A DNA stretch of 24,754 nucleotides from CAYILR01 sp964364175 (GTDB lineage: Bacteria > Bdellovibrionota > UBA1018): assembly GCA_964364175.1 (NCBI GenBank), contig CAYILR010000052.1, positions 1 to 24,754 of the forward strand, read 5' to 3'. Under the pieces are notes generated by a model. It saw nothing but the letters and a program-made list of their open reading frames with translations, was not told the origin of the DNA and did no database searches. This document shows, in pieces, positions 7,859-14,775 of the stretch. The translations under genes were made by a program, and so were the position numbers. Within the stretch, counting starts at the first letter, position 1; each line of letters opens with the position of its first letter.

Positions 7859-9427
7859 TTAGAGCGAATAACTGATCCCGCTTTGGACAGTAAATCGCTG
7901 GTAGCTGAAAATATCGGGCAAATTCGATACATTTTGTGTCCAATCCATCAACCAAAGGAGGCTCCAATGCTGGGCGAGCTTGTAGGTGTTGGTGCTGGAT
8001 AGGGAAATTCCCTGGTCTATTCGCGCTTCAGGGACTCGATCTTTGTACCCGGATTGGTAAAAATCCGCGCTGAGATTCGCATTGAGTTTGGGAGTGAGGT
8101 GCATGAGGTTGCTCACGGTTGCGCCCAGGGTTTTGGAGCGAAAGTTCTTCCCCTGGGTGGAGTTGATGTCATATCGCACTGAGAGTTGGGGATTCAAGAC
8201 CCTGTGCCCGTGATCGTATTGAATCCAGGTTCGACCAATCCAGTCTGTGCCGGTACGCGCATTGTCTAAATCGATGTCTTGGTAGAATTTTTGGGGTTGT
8301 CCGAAAAACTCTGCTCCCATGACCAGGTTTTTGATGGGCTCAATACGGAGATAGGGTCCGATTGAAATCATGTGATTAAAAAGAGCGTATTTAGTTTTTG
8401 GAGTGACTGAGGTGTAATCATTTTTAAAAAGAATGGAAAAATCCCCTTTCAGGCCAAAACTCACGGGTGCCAGAGGTCTGTGATTGATGTAAAGTGATGC
8501 TCCGTGATGGACGAACTCAAGGCCGCGCGTGGTTTCTGTGAAGTTGCGGTTGATGCTGCCTCGAATGCTCGGAACCAGTTGGATTCGCCTCAGGGGCGAA
8601 GTCATGTAACCACCGCTCCACGTCGCGGAAGTTTTGAAAGTTTGGCGCTGATTGAGGTCGGCAGCAGTATTGATTTGTGTCGGAAGAAAAATCGGATTGC
8701 TGTCGAACCCTGCCAGAAGCAAGGCATTAGCAAAAGGCTCTCCACGATCTAAAGGAAGCAGCACTTTTTCGCTCGCTGTCAGGATCGCCCGGGAAATATT
8801 CTTGGACTCTTCGGGATATCGCGCATCGTTGATGATGTTTTTTGCTGATTCCTTGGCTAAACTGAGGCGGCGGACTGCATCGCCCATTCGACCTGATTTT
8901 AAACAAACCTGTGCCTGATAAAAATGAGCGATAGGAAAGATTTCGGCGTTTTCGTCCTGACGGAACACTTCGCGAAAATGCGCTTCAGCGAGATTAAAAT
9001 CGGATTGGATCGTTGCAATGATTCCCAAATAAAGATGAGCGATCGGTGCATTGAATCCATGTTTGAGAGAAAAAATCAGAGCCTGCTGAGCAGAATCATA
9101 GCTCTTGGCTCGGTAGTGAATCATCCCCAACGCGAAGAAATAGGGTGCGACATCATTCTCGGGCGCACCTTGTTCTCGTTTGGATTCAATCAGCTGGATG
9201 TATGTTTTTTCGAATTCGCTGATGAGGGCTTTGAGCTCCAGGATTTCGATGGTTTTTGGAAGCCTCTGAGCCAGTCGATTGAGAATATCCAGGGCTTGAT
9301 CGTAGTGCTTTGAGTGATAGGCGAGGACGGCTTCGGAGTAATCAGGTTCAACGTCCGCCGGGATTTCGGATCGGCCCGAAATCGGTAGCATGGCAAGAAG
9401 GCATATTATTGACGCTCTCCGTATCAT
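7859..9427 (-). CDS. TPR-repeat protein with predicted outer-membrane beta-barrel (Slam-like architecture)
   Basis: About 522 residues. A signal peptide (M-I-R-R then a hydrophobic run) is followed by tetratricopeptide-type helical repeats up to about residue 215, for example A-P-Y-F-F-A-L-G-M-I-H-Y-R-A-K-S-Y-D-S-A. The last 290 residues alternate polar and hydrophobic positions, rich in Y, F, G, N and S, and end in S-G-I-S-Y-S-L, as expected of a C-terminal outer-membrane barrel. TPR plus barrel is the layout of Slam-type lipoprotein translocators and related secretion proteins; that comparison is architectural only. ATG 9427 gives the most typical signal peptide; an in-frame GTG at 9442 is the alternative. 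The gene is divergent from the FecR/RCC1 pair and first in the helicase/ABC-F cluster. Confidence 0.7.
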   Translation of the reverse strand: MIRRASIICLLAMLPISGRSEIPADVEPDYSEAVLAYHSKHYDQALDILNRLAQRLPKTIEILELKALISEFEKTYIQLIESKREQGAPENDVAPYFFALGMIHYRAKSYDSAQQALIFSLKHGFNAPIAHLYLGIIATIQSDFNLAEAHFREVFRQDENAEIFPIAHFYQAQVCLKSGRMGDAVRRLSLAKESAKNIINDARYPEESKNISRAILTASEKVLLPLDRGEPFANALLLAGFDSNPIFLPTQINTAADLNQRQTFKTSATWSGGYMTSPLRRIQLVPSIRGSINRNFTETTRGLEFVHHGASLYINHRPLAPVSFGLKGDFSILFKNDYTSVTPKTKYALFNHMISIGPYLRIEPIKNLVMGAEFFGQPQKFYQDIDLDNARTGTDWIGRTWIQYDHGHRVLNPQLSVRYDINSTQGKNFRSKTLGATVSNLMHLTPKLNANLSADFYQSGYKDRVPEARIDQGISLSSTNTYKLAQHWSLLWLMDWTQNVSNLPDIFSYQRFTVQSGISYSL

Positions 9428-9474
9428 GTTTGTAATATCCACTATTTAATCATAAAATCAGTTTTAAAATAAGC

Positions 9475-10350
9475 ATGCAAATAGACTTCAACCCTATGAA
9501 TTTTGGAAAAAATGTTTTTTTGCTGGTGGTTGCTCTTCAGCTGATTGGAACGGCAGAGGGTGCTACCGTCGTCAGTGTCGTTGGAAGAGTGTGGATCAAA
9601 CACGATGAGTCTGACGAGAATGCCCGTTCAGCCAAACCTGGCGAATTCGTGGCCCAGGGTGAGATCATCAATACTTCGAGCAACGGGGGTTTGAAGCTTT
9701 TCTTTGATGACAAAACTATCGTGGATCTGAGTAAATCATCTTTGCTCAAAATCGAAGAATACCCAAATGACAGCAGTCGAATCTCTCTTTTGAGGGGTCA
9801 GGCACGTTTTGTTGTCAATAAAACCGTGGAAAAAAATGGCAGGTTTTCAGTCAAAACGCCTTCAGCAGTGATGACGGTGCAAGGAACTGAATTTGTCGTG
9901 GCTGCGCAATCTGCGACCCAGACGACCGTGACGGTTTTGCAAGGCAAAGTTTTGATGGACCCAGACCCAGTTAGATCCGCAAAGGGGAAAGATCAATCGA
10001 TTTTGCTGAGAGAGGGTGAGCAGATCATCACGGGGCCGTCGGAACTCAAAGTCTCCAAACTTTCTCCAGAGCAAAAGCATCAGCTGCTCAAAGATTCTCA
10101 GCAATCGGATCATAGCTGGATTCGATCCATTACGTTTGATGCGACCTCGCGTGAGAGTGGCCGGAAAACCCTGCAAGGGATTGCGGACGATTTGGGAGCT
10201 CCCGATGATTTTACCCCGAGACTGATAGGAATGAGGCTGCCCGGGAGTAGTGGCATGGATTTGTGGTCTTTCGCAGGTGCGAGTCAGCTTAATTTATTTC
10301 AAGCCAGTCAGGTCGGTGTTTCGAATCTCAAGGTGACATTCTCCCAATGA
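9475..10350 (+). CDS. Exported FecR-domain protein
   Basis: 291 residues. An N-terminal signal peptide ends near T-A-E-G-A. A FecR domain spans about residues 45-165: a G-E-x-I-x-T-x-x-x-G start, L-F-F-D-D-K-T-I-V-D-L, L-R-G-Q-A-R-F, F-S-V-K-T-P-S-A-V-M-T-V-Q-G-T-E-F and V-L-Q-G-K-V. FecR domains are periplasmic beta-rich modules. In iron uptake FecR links the outer-membrane receptor to a sigma factor, but many stand-alone FecR proteins have unknown roles. No sigma factor or TonB receptor is nearby, so this is not a classical Fec system. ATG 9475 has only a weak AATAAG upstream; ATG 9496 is an alternative. The stop overlaps the next start as ATGA, which indicates coupled translation with the RCC1 lipoprotein. 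The divergent TPR-barrel start lies only about 47 bp away. Confidence 0.85.
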   Translation: MQIDFNPMNFGKNVFLLVVALQLIGTAEGATVVSVVGRVWIKHDESDENARSAKPGEFVAQGEIINTSSNGGLKLFFDDKTIVDLSKSSLLKIEEYPNDSSRISLLRGQARFVVNKTVEKNGRFSVKTPSAVMTVQGTEFVVAAQSATQTTVTVLQGKVLMDPDPVRSAKGKDQSILLREGEQIITGPSELKVSKLSPEQKHQLLKDSQQSDHSWIRSITFDATSRESGRKTLQGIADDLGAPDDFTPRLIGMRLPGSSGMDLWSFAGASQLNLFQASQVGVSNLKVTFSQ

Positions 10351-12140
10351 AACTGAGCAAAACGAAGCTGATGACCTGGATGCTGGTTGGAGTGGGGTTG
10401 AGTTCTTGCTCCCTGTCATCCAGATCCAAATCAGTCCAATTGGAAATTGAACTCAAAACTCCAGCAGCCAGTAATTTTGGTGCAACTGTCAATGTGCAGT
10501 CTGGATCTTTGATACCGCAAAGCCTCAGTGATTTTAGCTGTATTGCTGTGAATGTCATGGGAGCAGACATTGCCCAAACCCAGCTTTTGCCATCTGACAT
10601 GCGTGCCACGACAGGCGTGCCGTATTCCAGGCAGAGTCGGATCAAAGCCCAGACAGGTTGCAGATATCCCGGCACTCTCTCAAAAACAGTGGCGTTCAAA
10701 ACGGGCACATCTGTTCAGCTGACGGTCCCATCCGGAAAATCGAGAACCATCCAAATCATCGGAGTGGCTGGGCCGAAAAAATGCCCTGCGGGAGCAGAGC
10801 TGTCCACTCTTCTTGAAGAAGAATTGGCCCGTGACGGAGAACCCCAGTATATTTTTTCTGAACTCGGAGCGATCACCCAAGATCTTTCGGGGAACACCAG
10901 CATAAAAATAGCAAATGGGTTTCAGGCCGGGAAAGCCAAGTTTCCGTTTCATTGCCTGGACGATATTTATACATACACATCATTCAGAATCATTCAGCTC
11001 GCCGCTGGATATGGATTTACTTGCGCGCTGGGGAACGATGCACGAGTCCAGTGCTGGGGCAAAAACAGTGTTGGGCAGCTGGGACGCGGATTCGTCAGCG
11101 ACAATGTGACGGCGCCCGATTATGTGCTTTCACTGACGGGGGTGCAAGAGATTGCGGCGGGGCTTGAGCATGCTTGTGCCAGATTGTCGGATGGGAGTGT
11201 TTCTTGTTGGGGCTCGAACAGCGCAGGGCAGATGGGAATAGGCAGTGTATCAGACCCAGTGACTCGCCCAGTTTCGGTCACTCAGCCTAACGTGATTTCG
11301 GGTGTTTCAAATTCAAACTCGTCCACAGGCACGATGGGCGGAGTGACTCAGATTGCTGCGGGCGCGGCTCATAGTTGTGCCTTGCGAGCGGGGGATACCC
11401 CAGTTTGTTGGGGTGCGGGCGCCCGTGGGCAGCTCGGAGATGGGAGTGTTACGTCCAACTTGTACCCATTAGAAATCAGTGCTCTTGCAGCTGCAACTCA
11501 AGTGGTTTCCGGGCCCTCCTCGAATACGACTTGCGCGGTCATTGGAAATGCTCCCGGCCAATCGATCCAATGCTGGGGTGCAGGAACCAGCGGCGAAGTG
11601 GGTGATGGCACAGGAACGGATATGACGACACCGACGATTGTTGCTGCCCCATTTGCGGGAACTGCTCAGTCAGTTGGCCCCGTTGCGGTCGGAAATGGCT
11701 TTGTTTGTGCAATAGCCGATGCCAGAAAGTATTGTTGGGGTTTGAATACCTCCTACCAGTGGGGGAGCGATTCCGCAGCATCCAGCTCAACCACCCCCAC
11801 GAACGTTGCGGCTGCGACTTACCCAGCGATCTACATGGGCAGTGCTCACGGCTGCGGAATGAATTTTTCAACAAAACAAATAGATTGTTGGGGACTCAAT
11901 ACCAGCGGCCAAGTGGGAACCAGCACGGCAGTTCTTACGGTCGGTACAGTGACGAATCTCTCGCTATTCAGCGGACTTACGGCTGGAATCAGTGCTGGGA
12001 CAGCAGGCAGCCTGCATTCTTGTGTGAGCAGCGTCGACAGTGTTTATTGCTGGGGGGACAATACTGATGGGGCACTGGGACCCAATGCTTTTGGCCAGTC
12101 TTCGGTGGTTTCTCCGGTCCGAGTTTTCCCTCGCCGATAG
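10347..12140 (+). CDS. RCC1-repeat lipoprotein (predicted seven-bladed propeller)
   Basis: 597 residues. The N-terminus is a lipoprotein signal with lipobox L-S-S-C (Cys21). After about 190 residues without a family I recognise come seven RCC1-type repeats with cores such as V-Q-C-W-G-K-N-S-V-G-Q-L-G, V-S-C-W-G-S-N-S-A-G-Q-M-G and V-Y-C-W-G-D-N-T-D-G-A-L-G. Seven repeats make one complete propeller. Each carries a pair of cysteines, one near the start and one in the C-W-G motif, spaced about 8-13 residues, a regular pattern compatible with a disulfide in each blade of an extracytoplasmic protein. Translation is coupled to the FecR gene through the ATGA overlap. It may be displayed on the outer membrane; the divergent TPR-barrel protein is a candidate partner. 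Ligand unknown. Confidence 0.88.
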   Translation: MKLSKTKLMTWMLVGVGLSSCSLSSRSKSVQLEIELKTPAASNFGATVNVQSGSLIPQSLSDFSCIAVNVMGADIAQTQLLPSDMRATTGVPYSRQSRIKAQTGCRYPGTLSKTVAFKTGTSVQLTVPSGKSRTIQIIGVAGPKKCPAGAELSTLLEEELARDGEPQYIFSELGAITQDLSGNTSIKIANGFQAGKAKFPFHCLDDIYTYTSFRIIQLAAGYGFTCALGNDARVQCWGKNSVGQLGRGFVSDNVTAPDYVLSLTGVQEIAAGLEHACARLSDGSVSCWGSNSAGQMGIGSVSDPVTRPVSVTQPNVISGVSNSNSSTGTMGGVTQIAAGAAHSCALRAGDTPVCWGAGARGQLGDGSVTSNLYPLEISALAAATQVVSGPSSNTTCAVIGNAPGQSIQCWGAGTSGEVGDGTGTDMTTPTIVAAPFAGTAQSVGPVAVGNGFVCAIADARKYCWGLNTSYQWGSDSAASSSTTPTNVAAATYPAIYMGSAHGCGMNFSTKQIDCWGLNTSGQVGTSTAVLTVGTVTNLSLFSGLTAGISAGTAGSLHSCVSSVDSVYCWGDNTDGALGPNAFGQSSVVSPVRVFPRR

Positions 12141-12263
12141 AAAAAACAGGTAAAAATCACGCAGTGCGTGGAAATAACTTGATTTATTATTGTTTAAAAA
12201 TTAAAAGACACCTGTATTACTAAACTTAAAAAATTTAATTCAGTGAAGGTAAGGAATATAAGT
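12141..12263. promoter_or_regulatory. AT-rich spacer with short palindrome
   Basis: Shortly after the RCC1 stop, 12158-12170 reads CACGC-AGT-GCGTG, a 5-bp dyad with a 3-base centre and no following T-run. It could be a weak terminator stem or a protein-binding site. The remaining sequence is AT-rich and probably contains the promoter of the next gene. AAGGAA at 12251-12256 is a good Shine-Dalgarno sequence for ATG 12264. Confidence 0.35.
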
Positions 12264-12848
12264 ATGAAATTGAAGTCGAGCTTGGTCGTTGTAGGGTTGT
12301 TGAGCGCAGTGGCATCTCAGAATGTCAATGCAACCGAAGGATATTGGGTAGTCGCTGCATCCACGGGTGTAGGGGCTGTTTCGATGGTTGCATCTCCTCA
12401 GCTGGGTCTGAGCAGCATTCAAACCGCATCCGCCTTGCTGATTTTTGTCGCATTGTATGACATCAGCGCAAACGGCAAAGAATCCCTGCCTGTGATGATG
12501 TCTCAAGGAAAATTTTACTCAGATCAAAAAAATTCGACTGTCAATTTGAGCAATAATTCCACTAACAACACCAATGATTTTGGAAATGCAACGAGCGATA
12601 ACTCCAAAGGAACTTCGGATGCAACCAGCTCCAGGGAACAAGAGAAGAAAGAAGAAGAAAAAGCTGCATTGATCAGAAAAATCAGAGTAGCTCAGCCTGA
12701 TGCTCGCCAGTACTTGGAGAATGGCGAAGAAACTGTGCTGTTGGGCGAGACGGCAGATGAAATCTTTTCGGCTGCTCAAGGAATGGGTTTTGCCCCAATC
12801 GCTCACATGAATCGTGGAGAGTTGATTCAGCAAATCGCGACTTTTTAA
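12264..12848 (+). CDS. Small exported protein with Asn/Ser-rich linker and charged helix
   Basis: 194 residues from ATG 12264, chosen because AAGGAA lies 7 bp upstream; a GTG at 12243 would lengthen the same frame by seven residues. A signal peptide runs to about the A of N-V-N-A (residue 23). Two hydrophobic, small-residue-rich stretches (about 27-42 and 48-63) follow. Then come a low-complexity Asn/Ser/Thr linker (about 85-115) and a Lys/Glu-rich helix (about 119-140). The C-terminal region looks folded, with G-E-T-A-D-E-I-F-S-A-A. I do not recognise a family. It lies downstream of the RCC1 lipoprotein but is separated from it by about 120 bp, so it probably has its own promoter. Transcription should end at the strong hairpin right after the gene. 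Confidence 0.7.
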   Translation: MKLKSSLVVVGLLSAVASQNVNATEGYWVVAASTGVGAVSMVASPQLGLSSIQTASALLIFVALYDISANGKESLPVMMSQGKFYSDQKNSTVNLSNNSTNNTNDFGNATSDNSKGTSDATSSREQEKKEEEKAALIRKIRVAQPDARQYLENGEETVLLGETADEIFSAAQGMGFAPIAHMNRGELIQQIATF

Positions 12849-12874
12849 TTAGAAATTAGAAAATAATAGAATTG

Positions 12875-12915
12875 AATAAAGCGGCTAGCGCGAAAGCGTT
12901 AGCCGCTTTATTTTT
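12875..12915. terminator. Strong bidirectional hairpin terminator overlapping the end of trmB
   Basis: A 17-bp stem (12875-12891 with 12896-12912; one G-T pair at the base of the inner GCGC/GCGT part) closes a GAAA loop. On the plus strand it is followed by ATTTTTA, a standard rho-independent terminator for the small exported-protein gene. Read on the minus strand it also ends in a T-rich tract (TTCAATTCTATT). It contains the last codons of trmB and its TAG stop, so one element serves both convergent genes. Confidence 0.9.
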
Positions 12916-13571
12916 ATGCCTTCGCGGATGAAAATCCGCTCAAAAAGAGTGACTTCAGGAATTTCGAGTGATTGTGGATCAGGGTGATTCATATGAAGAT
13001 CGCTTGATTTTTCTTTGATTTTCCACTCCGATGTCGCCTTGGGGACTTCTCTTTCCATCCATTCAAAATAGCCATCGTGGTCTGTTTTGATTTGAAACTC
13101 CCCGCCTGCTTCAGTGAGTGAGTGAATCATATTGAGGCGCTCGGCGGTAACGAAGCGATTGGGCCAATGAGCACGTTTGGGCCAAGGATCCGGGAAAAAC
13201 AGGAAGAACTGGCTGACTTCGCCCGGGGCAAAAATCAGGGGCAGCCGCGCGGCGTGTGCTCGCAAAAAAATCACGTTTTTGAGCCCGCGTTTTTGAGCTT
13301 TCTCGTGCGCCAGATAGATTTGTTTGAATTTCCAATCGATGCCAATGAAGAGAGTTTCGGGGGATCGTTCGGCCCATTTCAATAGGACATGGCCGCCGTT
13401 GCAGCCGATTTCGACATGGATCGGTGAGTGTGGGGTGGGAGCAAATCGGGAACGCCATTGACCTTTGAACTGCTCGCAATCCTCGTCCGTGTAGGCTCCC
13501 CCGGAAAGAGACTTGATTTTTTTCCAGTAGGGATTGGTCGAGGGTCGGTAAATCGGTAAATCAGACTGCAT
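12885..13571 (-). CDS. trmB: tRNA (guanine-N7-)-methyltransferase
   Basis: TrmB uses S-adenosylmethionine to form m7G at position 46 of tRNA. In this 228-residue protein the SAM-binding segment is V-E-I-G-C-N-G-G (53-60, slightly off the usual G-x-G-x-G order). The family signature F-P-D-P-W-P-K is at 126-132, and a C-terminal T-D-H-D-G-Y-F-E-W motif is present. I chose ATG 13571, which gives the usual family length. A TTG at 13694 would add 41 residues with no family resemblance, spanning a hairpin that looks like the flagellin terminator. No good Shine-Dalgarno sequence precedes 13571, so the start is less certain than the function. The final codons form part of the bidirectional terminator. 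Upstream on the same strand is fliC. Confidence 0.92.
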   Translation of the reverse strand: MQSDLPIYRPSTNPYWKKIKSLSGGAYTDEDCEQFKGQWRSRFAPTPHSPIHVEIGCNGGHVLLKWAERSPETLFIGIDWKFKQIYLAHEKAQKRGLKNVIFLRAHAARLPLIFAPGEVSQFFLFFPDPWPKRAHWPNRFVTAERLNMIHSLTEAGGEFQIKTDHDGYFEWMEREVPKATSEWKIKEKSSDLHMNHPDPQSLEIPEVTLFERIFIREGIKIKRLTLSR

Positions 13572-13637
13572 GAGAGCCAGATACCAAACAAACCTTCTTG
13601 GCTCGAAGCTTTTTTTGTACGCTCTTTCTTTAATATA

Positions 13638-13664
13638 GGCGGAGGACCGTGCAGATCCCCCGCC
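13638..13664 (-). terminator. GC-rich hairpin downstream of fliC, probable terminator
   Basis: A 9-bp stem (13638-13646 with 13656-13664, GGCGGAGGA against TCCCCCGCC, one G-T pair) has a 9-base loop and lies about 40 bp after the flagellin stop. On the minus strand it is followed by TATATTAAAG, only moderately T-rich. It may end or attenuate the abundant flagellin transcript before trmB. Confidence 0.5.
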
Positions 13665-13705
13665 TAGCGTATCGCTATCCCAAGGTTCAAACAATCCTGT
13701 TTGCG

Positions 13706-14539
13706 TTAGGATAACAGCTTCATAGCCAAGAAGGGAGTCTGGTTCGCTTGACCCAAGACCGAAATGTTGGCCTGGGTGAGAATGTTGTTTTTGGTCATCT
13801 CGCTGGTTTCTTCAGCCATGTCTGTATCGCGGATACGGCTGTTTGCAGCAGACAAGTTTTCAGTATAGACGCCCAAGTTAGAGATGGTTGATCCAAGTCG
13901 GTTTTGGAGGGCACCCAAGCTGGCTCGGTTTTCGTTCACTTTATTCAGGGCGGTGTCGATGGAAAGTAGGTTCATTTGGGATCCCTCGCGGGTATCATTG
14001 GCTACATCGGTCAATCCTAACGATTCTAGATTCGTTGCGAGGTTCTTGGCGTCGAAGATGAAACGATCTTGATCGGGATTGTTTTTAATTCCGACTTGAA
14101 TATCCAGGTGTTCGGAGCTTCCGTCCAAGAGCTTCATTCCGTTGTATTCGGTAACATTGGAAATCCGGTCGATTTCAGATTTGAGCGCCTGAATCTCCTT
14201 GTTGACGAACGTGCGTTCCACATCTCCGATGGTATCAGAAGAAGTTTGGATCGAGAGTTCGCGCATCCGAATCAGGATGTTACTGACTTCGTTATATGCA
14301 CCTTCTGCCGTTTGAATCAAGCTGACGCCGTCGTTTGCGTTCCGGCTCGCTTGCTTCAAACTTCGAATATTTGCTTTTAATTTTTCGCTGATTGCCAATC
14401 CCGCAGCGTCATCACCTGCCGAGTTAATCCGAGAGCCGGATGAGAGTCGTGCGAGAGAGCGGTTTTGGTTGTCACTATTGATATTCAGGTTTCTCTGAGC
14501 TGCCAGAGCCTGCACGTTAGTCGCGATACGCAATGCCAT
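13706..14539 (-). CDS. fliC: Flagellin
   Basis: 277 residues, the polymerising subunit of the flagellar filament. The N-terminal D0/D1 half is canonical: M-A-L-R-I-A-T-N-V, A-Q-R-N-L, L-S-S-G-S-R-I-N-S-A-G-D-D-A-A-G-L-A-I-S, and N-A-N-D-G-V-S-L-I-Q-T-A-E-G. The C-terminal half has L-G-A-L-Q-N-R-L, E-N-L-S-A-A-N-S-R-I-R-D-T-D-M-A-E-E and ends in A-M-K-L-L-S. There is almost no variable D2/D3 region, as in Bdellovibrio flagellins. ATG 14539 has a near-perfect AAGGAGG (14548-14554) 8 bp upstream. A sigma-28 promoter lies at 14628-14654, and the roughly 80-nt leader carries several apparent control elements described separately. No other flagellar gene is in the window. Confidence 0.97.
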   Translation of the reverse strand: MALRIATNVQALAAQRNLNINSDNQNRSLARLSSGSRINSAGDDAAGLAISEKLKANIRSLKQASRNANDGVSLIQTAEGAYNEVSNILIRMRELSIQTSSDTIGDVERTFVNKEIQALKSEIDRISNVTEYNGMKLLDGSSEHLDIQVGIKNNPDQDRFIFDAKNLATNLESLGLTDVANDTREGSQMNLLSIDTALNKVNENRASLGALQNRLGSTISNLGVYTENLSAANSRIRDTDMAEETSEMTKNNILTQANISVLGQANQTPFLAMKLLS

Positions 14540-14621
14540 AGAATTATCCTCCTTGGGTTATCATTATTTTTCTCCTCCGTGTTTTTGCTTTCTGTCCCTC
14601 GGCAATCCCTGCCGACTGACA
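14540..14621 (-). promoter_or_regulatory. Flagellin 5' leader with CsrA-type ANGGA motifs and hairpin
   Basis: The predicted leader (transcription start inferred near 14621) carries four ANGGA sequences on the minus strand: AGGGA in the loop of hairpin CGGCA-GGGAT-TGCCG (14600-14614), AGGGA (14595-14599), ACGGA (14576-14580) and AAGGA within the flagellin Shine-Dalgarno sequence (14550-14554). GGA in a hairpin loop plus a second site over the Shine-Dalgarno is the arrangement by which CsrA represses flagellin translation in Bacillus subtilis hag. The motifs are seen directly; CsrA control here is inferred. Confidence 0.5.
14544..14564 (-). CDS. Putative six-codon leader ORF overlapping the flagellin ribosome binding site
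   Basis: ATG 14564 follows GGAGGAG (14572-14578) at 7 bp, an excellent ribosome binding site. It opens M-I-T-Q-G-G-stop. The two Gly codons (GGA GGA) are themselves the core of the flagellin Shine-Dalgarno sequence, and the TAA ends 4 bp before the flagellin ATG. If translated, a ribosome on this frame would sit on the flagellin start region and either couple or block flagellin initiation. Whether it is translated is unknown; the strong, well-spaced Shine-Dalgarno is the main evidence. Confidence 0.4.
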   Translation of the reverse strand: MITQGG

Positions 14622-14627
14622 ATATCC

Positions 14628-14654
14628 TGATCGGTGATGGCGTCAGGAACTTTA
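14628..14654 (-). promoter_or_regulatory. Sigma-28 (FliA) promoter of fliC
   Basis: On the minus strand, TAAAGTTC (14647-14654) and ACCGATCA (14628-14635) are separated by exactly 11 bp. The sigma-28 consensus is TAAAGTTT-N11-GCCGATAA, so 7 of 8 and 6 of 8 positions match. The location about 90 bp upstream of the flagellin ATG is typical for a late flagellar gene. Confidence 0.85.
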
Positions 14655-14775
14655 CAAAAAATCGAATAATGTCATGTACTTATAGTGTATCTAAAAAGTC
14701 AGGTTTTGTTAAATTACTTCTATGTATAAAGAATAATTTGATAAAACAAAATAAGTCGGATAACTCTAAACAACG

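Noticed and set aside
9475..10350. Classical FecIR iron-signalling system
   Set aside because: The FecR domain is present, but there is no ECF sigma factor, anti-sigma transmembrane layout or TonB-dependent receptor nearby, and the protein has an export signal.
12158..12170. Rho-independent terminator after the RCC1 lipoprotein gene
   Set aside because: The stem is only 5 bp and no T-run follows; kept only as a palindrome of unknown role.
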